In this document: in pieces, positions 1 through 5,227 of the stretch | Numbering within the stretch: the first letter of the stretch is position 1 | How the letters are laid out: each line of letters starts with the position of its first letter | From: Dehalococcoidia bacterium | Lineage (GTDB): Bacteria > Chloroflexota > Dehalococcoidia > GIF9 > UBA5629 | Direction: 5' to 3' | NCBI GenBank assembly: GCA_028715025.1 | Contig: JAQTLG010000063.1 | Span: 1-8,153 of the forward strand | DNA length: 8,153 nucleotides | The notes under the pieces: model-generated | What the model saw: the letters and a program-made list of their open reading frames with translations, nothing else | What the model was told of the DNA's origin: nothing | Databases searched by the model: none | Program-made: the position numbers and the translations under genes

Positions 1-1023
1 GTCGGCGTGGAATCCCGTGATACCCTTTTCTGGATTGCCCAGGCATAGCTCTTCCGAGAAAAAGTCGGTATCAGGCCTGCCTATCATATCCTGCGGCGAC
101 AGGTGCTGTGCCTGAGCGAAGCTTTTATTGACCATTATATATTTATGCTCGTAATCTTTGACGCACATCCAGTCTGGAGTGGCATCTATAACTGTCTGCA
201 ATAGGTCCCGGGATCTCAGGAGCTCGTCCTCAGCTTTCCTGTGATCCGTTATATCAGTTAGCAGACCGGAAACTCCCACAATACGGCCTTCCTTGTAAAT
301 CGGGCGGCTGGACGTGCGCAGGAATCTGATTTCGCCGTCTCTATCCTTGAAGCGGAATTCCCATGGTTCCACCTGCCCCGACAGCAGGCGTTTGTAGCTG
401 CCCAGCAGGCCCGCCAGGTCATCCGGATGTATATGCGGGGTGAAAGATTGCCCCAGTAATTCCTTTACCTTGTATTTTGTGACACGCTCCACGACGGGAC
501 TGATGTATGTGATCGTCTTTTTAGCGTCGAGCGTGAATAAAACGTCATTGATGTTCTCCACCAGAGCACGGTATTTTTCTTCGCTTGCCTCAAAGGACTC
601 CCCCAGCTTTTTTTGCCCGGTGATATCCGTAGAGTTACCCAGAACGGCACGTTGGCCACGGTATACAATAGGGACAACTGTTTCAATTATCCAGCGCACC
701 TCGCCTTTACGCGTGTGTACCCTGAACTGGTAAGGCGTTTTGCGCGAACCTTTAAGCATGCGGATAGCGTTTCTTCTGACGAGGTCCCTGTCATCCGGGA
801 CGACCAGGCTTAAATGATGCATGTCCCTGAGTTCGTCTTTCTTATGACCGGTGATCTTTTCAAAGGCAGGATTGCAGAGCACGAACTTACCGTCCTGCCC
901 CACGTATTTACCTATCGGAGAGCTCAAAAATATGGCTTTGAACAGCTGATCATAGCTCTCGCAGTCGATGCCGGCCCATGCTTCACTTAAAGATCGCTCA
1001 TTTTCATCTCTATTCGGTTTCAC
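1..1023 (-). CDS. Multi-PAS-domain sensor protein, N-terminal part (gene continues past the left edge)
   Basis: A reverse-strand frame is open from the window edge to position 1023 (341 codons) with no stop. Its translation carries three PAS domains in tandem. PAS1 is about residues 25-137 and ends in an S-box-like PAC segment (LGNSTDITGQKKL). PAS2 is about 148-264, opening EEKYRALVENINDVLF and ending GLLTDITDHRKAEDEL. PAS3 begins near 273 (LLQTVIDATPDWMCVKD) and is cut by the edge. There is no transmembrane segment or signal peptide, so it should be cytosolic. PAS domains sense ligands, redox state or light, or mediate dimerisation. The output domain lies outside the window; a histidine kinase is most likely, with GGDEF or LuxR-type HTH as alternatives. 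I chose the GTG at 1023 because AAGG sits 5 nt upstream; an in-frame GTG at 1029 is also possible. No ATG start exists near the N-terminus. The gene is divergent from the DUF362 gene. Confidence 0.9.
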   Translation of the reverse strand, partial: MKPNRDENERSLSEAWAGIDCESYDQLFKAIFLSSPIGKYVGQDGKFVLCNPAFEKITGHKKDELRDMHHLSLVVPDDRDLVRRNAIRMLKGSRKTPYQFRVHTRKGEVRWIIETVVPIVYRGQRAVLGNSTDITGQKKLGESFEASEEKYRALVENINDVLFTLDAKKTITYISPVVERVTKYKVKELLGQSFTPHIHPDDLAGLLGSYKRLLSGQVEPWEFRFKDRDGEIRFLRTSSRPIYKEGRIVGVSGLLTDITDHRKAEDELLRSRDLLQTVIDATPDWMCVKDYEHKYIMVNKSFAQAQHLSPQDMIGRPDTDFFSEELCLGNPEKGITGFHAD

Positions 1024-1029
1024 CCTCAC

Positions 1030-1195
1030 CTTTTTATGTATACAAGTTTAGCTTAGCGGGTGCCCTCACATCCGGCCTCATATACATATGTCATATATAT
1101 ATAACCTCAGTATATTCAAATAATCAATATTACTATGGTACTACGACTTAAGTACTGGCCTGCTTGTCGGGCCTGATCCGAAGCACTACAATTAA
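1030..1195. promoter_or_regulatory. AT-rich divergent intergenic region between the PAS gene and the DUF362 gene
   Basis: This spacer must carry the promoters of both divergent genes. It contains an alternating purine/pyrimidine tract at about 1079-1106 (CATATACATATG followed by TCATATATATATAACC), which should melt easily. Several weak -10-like hexamers occur here, such as TATATT at 1112-1117, but none has a convincing -35 partner. A small imperfect hairpin (GCTT-gt-CGG pairing with CCGAAGC, 1162-1184) lies just before the DUF362 start, where no Shine-Dalgarno is visible. I cannot place a promoter firmly. Confidence 0.4.
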
Positions 1196-2377
1196 ATGAC
1201 ATTGTCTATAAGTAGAGTTGAAGCTAATATCGCCGGAGTAAAAGTTGCTTTAATCAGGTGCGATACTTACGACGGAGATACCGTATATGAGGCTGTCAGG
1301 CAGGGATTGGATCTGCTGGGCGGAGTGAAGCTCTTTGCCCAACCGGGTGAAAAGATCGTTCTAAAGCCGAATGTGCTGCTGGGCTCCAATCCTGCTGCCT
1401 GTGTAACAACCCACCCCGCCGTTTTCAAAGCTGCCGGCCTGCTTATGCAGGAAGCCGGTGCGTCCGTCTACTACGGCGATTCATCTTCCATTGGCAAATG
1501 CGAGGGTAACTGTCGCCGGTCGGGGCTCAAGCAGGTCGGAGATGAACTGGGTTTCACTATCGCCGATTTCGACAGCGGCCGGACGGTCAGCCATCCGGAG
1601 GCGCTCCTGGTCAAGAGCCTCGTCATCGCCAATGGCGTGCTTGACTGCGACGGTCTGGTGAGTTTACCTAAATTCAAGACACATGGCATGATGCGGTTCA
1701 CAGGAGCTATTAAAAACCAGTTCGGATGTATCCCCGGGTTTATCAAGGGTCAGTACCACGTCAAGCTGGCCGATCCTTACGATTTTGCTGCTATGCTGGT
1801 AGACATAAATACCTATATCAAACCGCGATTATATATCATGGATGGTATCCAGGCTATGGAGGGCAATGGACCGCGCAACGGCAGGGTGAGGAAGATGAAC
1901 GTCCTGATGCTGTCCTCGGATCCGGTTGCACTGGATGCCACGGCCTGCAGGATGATCAATCTTAATCCTGCCGTAGTGCCGACATCCCTGGCCGGCGAGG
2001 AAGCGGGATTGGGTGTTTACCATACAGAGGGTATTGAGATTGTAGGCGAGAGCCTGGAGTCGCTCTATACTCCTGAATTTGAGGTTAACCGCGCTCCGCC
2101 GCTGCACTGCAGCAGTAACCGTCTGATGAGTTTCATCAAGAACCGGATCTGTGAAAAGCCGGTAATCGACAGGACTAAGTGCACTATTTGCGGAACGTGT
2201 GTGCACATGTGCCCGGTGGAGCCGAAAGCGGTTGACTGGCATACCGGAGATAAAAAGAAGCTGCCCACATACAAATACGACCGCTGTATACGCTGCTTCT
2301 GCTGTCAGGAAACCTGCCCCGAGGGGGCGATCTCAATCAGGAACCCGGCTCTTAGCAGGATACTCCAGAAAGCCTGA
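1196..2377 (+). CDS. DUF362 domain protein with C-terminal double [4Fe-4S] ferredoxin domain
   Basis: The 393-aa protein has a DUF362 domain (about residues 15-290) followed by a bacterial-type 2x[4Fe-4S] ferredoxin domain (about 320-385). DUF362 hallmarks are VALIRCDTYD near the start, LPKFKTHGMMRFTGAIKN (about 157-174), a DGIQAMEGNGPRNG stretch (216-229) and SSDPVALDATA (240-250). The cluster motifs are C329-x2-C332-x2-C335-x3-C339-P and C364-x2-C367-x2-C370-x3-C374-P, with an extra Cys at 369. No signal peptide is seen, so it is probably cytosolic. DUF362-ferredoxin fusions are common in anaerobes. Their reaction is not established; redox or iron-sulfur related roles are assumed. The length is normal for the fusion. 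The ATG at 1196 lacks an SD; homologs often begin close to the VALIRC segment, so the true start could be slightly downstream. It converges on degV with 31 bp between the stops. Confidence 0.92.
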   Translation: MTLSISRVEANIAGVKVALIRCDTYDGDTVYEAVRQGLDLLGGVKLFAQPGEKIVLKPNVLLGSNPAACVTTHPAVFKAAGLLMQEAGASVYYGDSSSIGKCEGNCRRSGLKQVGDELGFTIADFDSGRTVSHPEALLVKSLVIANGVLDCDGLVSLPKFKTHGMMRFTGAIKNQFGCIPGFIKGQYHVKLADPYDFAAMLVDINTYIKPRLYIMDGIQAMEGNGPRNGRVRKMNVLMLSSDPVALDATACRMINLNPAVVPTSLAGEEAGLGVYHTEGIEIVGESLESLYTPEFEVNRAPPLHCSSNRLMSFIKNRICEKPVIDRTKCTICGTCVHMCPVEPKAVDWHTGDKKKLPTYKYDRCIRCFCCQETCPEGAISIRNPALSRILQKA

Positions 2378-2414
2378 TCACCTGTTTCAAATCGGCGCCG
2401 GTGGCGGATCAGGC
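2372..2414. terminator. Inverted repeat holding both stop codons of the convergent DUF362 and degV genes
   Basis: GCCTGATC (2372-2379) is the exact reverse complement of GATCAGGC (2407-2414). The pairing can continue inward as ACC (2380-2382) with GGT (2400-2402) across a 4-nt bulge. Each arm contains the TGA stop of one gene (2375-2377 on +, 2411-2409 on -). The symmetry would allow an RNA hairpin on either strand, as in bidirectional terminators. No T-run follows on either side, so it is at best a non-canonical terminator, and an 8-bp match by chance is possible. Confidence 0.35.
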
Positions 2415-3245
2415 AGTACTGATGCAGCCTGCGACCATAATCCTCGGACCAGCGTGGACACCTATAGTGGGGCCAACCTTGGTACGGATTATCTTCGCAT
2501 TGGGGATGGCAGATCCTATACGTTTGGCCAGGTCTTCAAGCTCATCCGGTGTGGTGGCATCCTCCACCACGACTTCGTCAGGATTACCGGTCTTTTTAAT
2601 CAGGTCAACCAATATATCTACGGCCTTGGCACGGCCACGAGCTTGAGTGACCGGGTGGATTACACCGTCCTTGAGCGTCAAAACCGGGTTCAGCTTAAGC
2701 ATCCCCCCCAGCAGCGCCTTGGCCAGGCCGATACGGCCGCCTTTCCTCAGGTATTCCAGAGTGTCGAAAATCATGTAGACACGGATCTTAGGCAGGATAT
2801 CTTTTATCATCTTGGTGATCTCAGCCATCTTCATGCCCTTCTCAACCGCCCTGGCAGCTTTGAGTGTGGGCAGCAGCAGCCCTGCGCAGGTCCACTTGCT
2901 ATCGATGACCTCGATTTTAAGGTTGCTGTCCACCAGTTGTTTAGCCTGCATGGCGCTCTCATAGGTGCCGCTGATGCCACTGGATATGGTCAGCACCAGT
3001 ATTTCGTCCGTTTGTTTGGCCAGCTTCTGATATGCCTCGGCAAACACGCCGGGTGCGGGCTGGGATGTGGTGGGATGCACTTTGCCCTCCACCAGCATTT
3101 TGTAGAACTGAGCTCCAGTAAGGTTCACACCGTCCTGATAACTGTCGGTGCCGAATTGCACGTTAAGCGGCACGATGGTTATGTCGTACTGTTTTCTTAT
3201 TTCCTCGGGAATGTCCCCGGTGCTGTCGCAGATTATTTTTATCAT
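2409..3245 (-). CDS. DegV family fatty-acid-binding protein
   Basis: The 278-aa protein has the normal DegV length and begins with the typical MIKIICDSTGDIP. Family marks are the lipid-binding TTSQPAP motif (59-65), ISSGISGTYESA (87-98), the EYLRKGGRIG segment (164-173) and GPTIGVHAGPR near the C-terminus (258-268). DegV proteins bind one fatty acid between two alpha/beta domains; the FakB members present it to the kinase FakA for phosphorylation and use in phospholipid synthesis. No FakA/DAK gene is in the window, so whether this one acts as FakB is unknown. I chose the ATG at 3245. It is preceded by GGAGGAG (3262-3256, minus strand), and the upstream in-frame start at 3287 would place the promoter -10 box inside the gene. 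It has its own promoter at 3279-3306. It converges on the DUF362 gene. Confidence 0.94.
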   Translation of the reverse strand: MIKIICDSTGDIPEEIRKQYDITIVPLNVQFGTDSYQDGVNLTGAQFYKMLVEGKVHPTTSQPAPGVFAEAYQKLAKQTDEILVLTISSGISGTYESAMQAKQLVDSNLKIEVIDSKWTCAGLLLPTLKAARAVEKGMKMAEITKMIKDILPKIRVYMIFDTLEYLRKGGRIGLAKALLGGMLKLNPVLTLKDGVIHPVTQARGRAKAVDILVDLIKKTGNPDEVVVEDATTPDELEDLAKRIGSAIPNAKIIRTKVGPTIGVHAGPRIMVAGCISTA

Positions 3246-3255
3246 CGTATGCTTT

Positions 3256-3262
3256 CTCCTCC
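3256..3262 (-). promoter_or_regulatory. Ribosome binding site that decides the degV start
   Basis: GGAGGAG on the minus strand lies about 10 nt before the ATG at 3245. It favours the internal start over the in-frame ATG at 3287, which would add 14 residues (MYTFHSLQWRRKHT) that do not look like a DegV N-terminus. Confidence 0.8.
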
Positions 3263-3278
3263 ATTGCAGTGAGTGAAA

Positions 3279-3306
3279 AGTATACAATTGCAGCGCCCCC
3301 GGTTAA
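3279..3306 (-). promoter_or_regulatory. Sigma70-like promoter of degV
   Basis: On the minus strand, -35 TTAACC (3306-3301) and -10 TATACT (3284-3279) are separated by 16 nt. The transcript would start near 3272, giving a leader of roughly 27 nt before the chosen ATG, with the GGAGGAG inside it. The -10 matches consensus at 5 of 6 positions and the -35 at 4 of 6. Confidence 0.55.
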
Positions 3307-3407
3307 ATACGTAGGCATACCTATTTGATGCCAGACGTGTTCCTGATATTCAGCGCGAAAGCCTCCGGCAAGCGGCCATTCAGTCTCGATGAGGAAAATT
3401 CTGCTGA

Positions 3408-4055
3408 CTACTTAGTAAACTTCCATTTGACAGGCAGATCGGCCCCCGCCTTTTCGATGGCGTTACTGTCGAACGGGGTTTTTGTGGATTGATAGGCCAT
3501 GCCGAGCTCGCGTGCCAGGGCTGTTGCCACAGCCTGGTCCTGCAGGTTCCGGCAGTCGCTTTCCGATACGTGCAGAATACCTCTGGTCGGCAGGGGCAGG
3601 ATGGTATACCAGCGCGCTGCCCTTTCCGTGGAATCCTGGAAATATTCCTCGTCCAGCTCGCCCCACTCCGGAACCTCCTGGATATTCATGACGGTGCCCT
3701 GTAGCCCTCTTTTTACGTGATTCGGCAGCCTGTGCCATGTCTGGACGACGATCTTTTTCAGACGGGCATCGCTTATATTAATGGGCGGTTGTCTTGACTG
3801 CAGTTCAGACAGAAGGCTGAGGAACAATCCCAGCATCAGCGGTATGCAGGCATAAAAATATCTTTCCCAGCCCTGGCCTTCCCACATGAAAAATATGGTC
3901 CAGGCCGCGTAAATAGCAAAAGCCCAGTAAAACGTATGTATGCCGATCCTCTCCCTCAAGCTCAGCTCACGCGCGGGCACCATGAGAAAAGCTGCCAGGG
4001 ATGCCAGGCCCAGACATACGACACCGAGTACCTCACCCGCATACTGGATTCCCAT
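3408..4055 (-). CDS. Membrane protein with three N-terminal helices and a cytosolic zincin-like domain lacking HExxH
   Basis: The 215-aa protein has three hydrophobic segments at about residues 7-26, 38-57 and 66-86, then a soluble domain (90-215). I do not recognise it with certainty. The soluble part has TWHRLPNHVKRGL followed by VMNIQEVPEWGE, then TRGILHVSESDC and a helix ALARELGMAYQS (179-190). This order (LP-x-V, an I-x-E-x-P strand, a helix of HELGHAY type) recalls small zincin-like metallopeptidases, but both zinc histidines are replaced (R182, M186) while E183 is kept. It is therefore either an inactive relative or a chance resemblance. The start ATG at 4055 is secure: GGAGG lies 6 nt upstream and a good promoter is at 4075-4102. 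The spacing to degV (162 bp) and degV's own promoter argue against one operon. Confidence 0.82.
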   Translation of the reverse strand: MGIQYAGEVLGVVCLGLASLAAFLMVPARELSLRERIGIHTFYWAFAIYAAWTIFFMWEGQGWERYFYACIPLMLGLFLSLLSELQSRQPPINISDARLKKIVVQTWHRLPNHVKRGLQGTVMNIQEVPEWGELDEEYFQDSTERAARWYTILPLPTRGILHVSESDCRNLQDQAVATALARELGMAYQSTKTPFDSNAIEKAGADLPVKWKFTK

Positions 4056-4074
4056 AGGTCACCTCCAATTGCCT

Positions 4075-4102
4075 ATTATAACAGCGGAAATTTTGGTATC
4101 AA
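4075..4102 (-). promoter_or_regulatory. Strong sigma70-like promoter of the three-helix membrane protein gene
   Basis: On the minus strand a -35 TTGATA (4102-4097) and a perfect -10 TATAAT (4080-4075) are 16 nt apart. The start of transcription would be near 4068, leaving a leader of about 13 nt that contains only the GGAGG Shine-Dalgarno. This is the best promoter match in the window. Confidence 0.75.
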
Positions 4103-4128
4103 TAGGTATTTAGTCATGCCCGCCCTGT

Positions 4129-4153
4129 CCCGAACGACGGTTACCTGTTCGGG
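4129..4153. repeat. Inverted repeat, 7-bp arms, in the 4056-4301 spacer
   Basis: CCCGAAC (4129-4135) is the reverse complement of GTTCGGG (4147-4153), with an 11-nt loop. It overlaps by one base a second palindrome, GGAGC-t-GCTCC (4153-4163). No T-run follows, so an intrinsic terminator is unlikely. It lies upstream of the -35 of the minus-strand membrane gene and of the plus-strand gene at 4302, so an operator is possible. Confidence 0.45.
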
Positions 4154-4206
4154 GAGCTGCTCCTGATATTGCCAATTTACATAAGTGTAGGGCATGATTG
4201 TTAAGG

Positions 4207-4212
4207 TATAAT
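4207..4212 (+). promoter_or_regulatory. Possible -10 box upstream of the 63-aa membrane protein gene
   Basis: A perfect TATAAT stands alone without a recognisable -35 at 16-18 nt. If used, the transcript would begin near 4219 and carry a leader of about 83 nt. That leader contains the symmetric GGAC-TTTC-GTCC element (4234-4245). Confidence 0.35.
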
Positions 4213-4233
4213 TATCGAGGGTGAGCAGTGATA

Positions 4234-4245
4234 GGACTTTCGTCC
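4234..4245. promoter_or_regulatory. Symmetric element GGACTTTCGTCC, possible operator or small leader hairpin
   Basis: GGAC (4234-4237) and GTCC (4242-4245) flank TTTC. As RNA it could form a 4-bp hairpin. As DNA the 14 bases at 4233-4246 differ at two positions from the core GGGACT-WW-AGTCCC of the DosR/DevR-type box known from actinobacteria. It lies 56 nt before the start codon at 4302. No such regulator is visible here. Confidence 0.3.
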
Positions 4246-4301
4246 CGGTTCGGTTGCCATTGCCCGCCGGCGTACAGTAATCGGTAAGGTGGCTACTTAC
4301 A

Positions 4302-4493
4302 TTGATCTATGCATCTCTGGCAATCGGCTGCGCCGGGCTGGGTATATTGTTAACGCTGGTCCTGCTGATGGTCTGCCAGTATTTCGATATCGACCTGGCC
4401 CAGAACCTGTGGCTGATCAGCCTGCCCGTCGTCATCGCCGTAGCGCTCAATATCTGGTTCATCGAGCTATATGACAGATTCAAAAAGAAATGA
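4302..4493 (+). CDS. Small membrane protein with two transmembrane helices (63 aa)
   Basis: The protein has two hydrophobic segments, at about residues 4-25 and 36-55, joined by a short acidic link (QYFDIDLAQN). It ends with a basic tail (YDRFKKK), which suggests both termini face the cytoplasm. I recognise no family. The only usable start in the frame is TTG at 4302, because a stop lies 24 nt upstream; AAGGTGG is about 9 nt before it. The composition is strongly membrane-like and the frame is not antisense to another gene, so I believe it is real. It converges on the ferredoxin gene with 16 bp between stops. Size and topology resemble accessory subunits or toxin-like small membrane proteins, but nothing allows a choice. 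Confidence 0.7.
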   Translation: MIYASLAIGCAGLGILLTLVLLMVCQYFDIDLAQNLWLISLPVVIAVALNIWFIELYDRFKKK

Positions 4494-4495
4494 GG

Positions 4496-4508
4496 CGCCG
4501 GCCCGGCG
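4496..4508. terminator. GC-rich palindrome between convergent stops, probable bidirectional terminator
   Basis: CGCCGG (4496-4501) and CCGGCG (4503-4508) are perfect complementary arms around a single C, filling almost all of the 16-bp gap between the two stops. As RNA it would fold with 4-5 base pairs and a loop of 3 or more. On the minus strand it is followed after a few bases by a T-rich run (TTTCTTTTT within 4479-4491). The plus-strand side has no clear T-run. Confidence 0.45.
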
Positions 4509-4509
4509 G

Positions 4510-4728
4510 CTATTTATGCACTTTGCAGGTAAGCGCGCCCGAGGGGCATTTGTCTACAGTGTTCTTGATGGCCTCCGCTTCGGCGGCATCGATAATAACC
4601 CAGGGATGCCTCATCGGTTTAAAAACCTCGGGCAGATTTGAGAAGCAGTTGCCGGAATGGGTGCACTTCTCAGAATCCCAGGAAACCGTGATTTTATCGT
4701 TGCTATAGACCCTTTTCATATTACTCAT
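4510..4728 (-). CDS. Small [4Fe-4S]-type protein of the Fer4_19 (YjdI-like) family
   Basis: The 72-aa protein shows the pattern of the divergent mono-cluster ferredoxin family Fer4_19: C22-T-H-S-G-N-C28, then FSNLPEVFKPMRHPWV, an acidic helix and C61-P-S-G-A-L. A further Cys at 68 is present. Family members, such as E. coli YjdI, are small soluble proteins of unknown electron partner, often found alone or fused to other redox domains. C22, C28 and C61 are probable ligands; H24 or C68 could be the fourth, which the sequence cannot settle. No convincing Shine-Dalgarno precedes ATG 4728. The in-frame ATG at 4719 (M4) is an alternative start. It is divergent from the exported protein gene at 4804 and convergent with the 63-aa membrane protein gene. 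Confidence 0.88.
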   Translation of the reverse strand: MSNMKRVYSNDKITVSWDSEKCTHSGNCFSNLPEVFKPMRHPWVIIDAAEAEAIKNTVDKCPSGALTCKVHK

Positions 4729-4742
4729 GATTATACATCGAA

Positions 4743-4773
4743 TTGAGCATCAGGGCCCTTCATTTTGTATAAT
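4743..4773 (+). promoter_or_regulatory. Possible promoter of the exported protein gene
   Basis: TTGAGC (4743-4748) and a perfect TATAAT (4768-4773) are 19 nt apart, longer than ideal. Transcription would start near 4780 and leave a short leader holding AAGGAA (4789-4794), 9 nt before ATG 4804. The -10 would lie inside the gene if the upstream in-frame TTG at 4765 were the start, which is why I reject that start. Confidence 0.5.
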
Positions 4774-4803
4774 ATACGGAATATCAGCAAGGAAATGAAA
4801 AAG

Positions 4804-5220
4804 ATGAGCCCGAAATTAATTATTGCCACTTTTGCAGTCTTCGTTCTGCTTGTGTTGCCGTATGCCGCATGTTCATTATTGCCGGCACAGGGCTTCACAT
4901 ATGATCCATCCAAAAATTATGCCTCTTTCCTGGTGCTCGATAACGAGACCGGAAAAGATTCTCTGGCCTTGATGAAGCAGCGTTCCATCGGCGAGGGTTT
5001 CGAGATAGGTCCCGTTGAATACTACAAGCAGGGGACAAAGGACTTCGCCCCTATATTGAAAAAACTGACTGCCAGCAAACAGGTGGCGGTGGTCTGGATA
5101 ATCAGCTCGATATGGGATGTAAACGATATTAAAAAGGGCATGGAGGGCATGGATTACAGCGGTCCCTTCCGGTATGTGCCTATCTCGGAAGGAGCGGGCG
5201 CTATCAAAATACAGGAGTAG
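4804..5220 (+). CDS. Exported or lipoprotein-like hypothetical protein (138 aa)
   Basis: The N-terminus has one lysine, then a hydrophobic stretch (about residues 5-22) ending LPYAAC, with C23 where a lipobox Cys would be. The residue at -3 is Tyr rather than Leu, so it is an unusual lipobox; ordinary signal peptidase cleavage after LPAQ or retention as an anchor are alternatives. The remainder (30-138) is a small soluble domain with alternating strands and helices (YASFLVLDNETG, PVEYYKQG, VAVVWIISSIWDVNDI, FRYVPISEGAGAIKI). I do not recognise the family. It would lie outside the membrane. ATG 4804 is chosen over ATG 4795 and TTG 4765 because AAGGAA is correctly spaced only for 4804. It converges on panE with 7 bp between stops. 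Confidence 0.75.
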   Translation: MSPKLIIATFAVFVLLVLPYAACSLLPAQGFTYDPSKNYASFLVLDNETGKDSLALMKQRSIGEGFEIGPVEYYKQGTKDFAPILKKLTASKQVAVVWIISSIWDVNDIKKGMEGMDYSGPFRYVPISEGAGAIKIQE

Positions 5221-5227
5221 CTATTGA

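Noticed and set aside
440..813. Short plus- and minus-strand frames inside the PAS gene
   Set aside because: They are shadows of the continuous minus-strand frame that encodes three PAS domains.
1079..1106. Alternating AT tract as a simple-sequence repeat or origin element
   Set aside because: It is short and irregular, with no DnaA-type boxes or iterons near it. A promoter spacer is enough to explain it.
2199..3272. Long plus-strand open frame of 357 codons
   Set aside because: It is antisense to degV and overlaps the end of the DUF362 gene in another frame. Its translation has no family signal, while the minus-strand DegV motifs are complete.
3246..3287. N-terminal extension of DegV by 14 residues
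   Set aside because: The extension covers the probable -10 box and does not look like DegV. The ATG at 3245 has the ribosome binding site.
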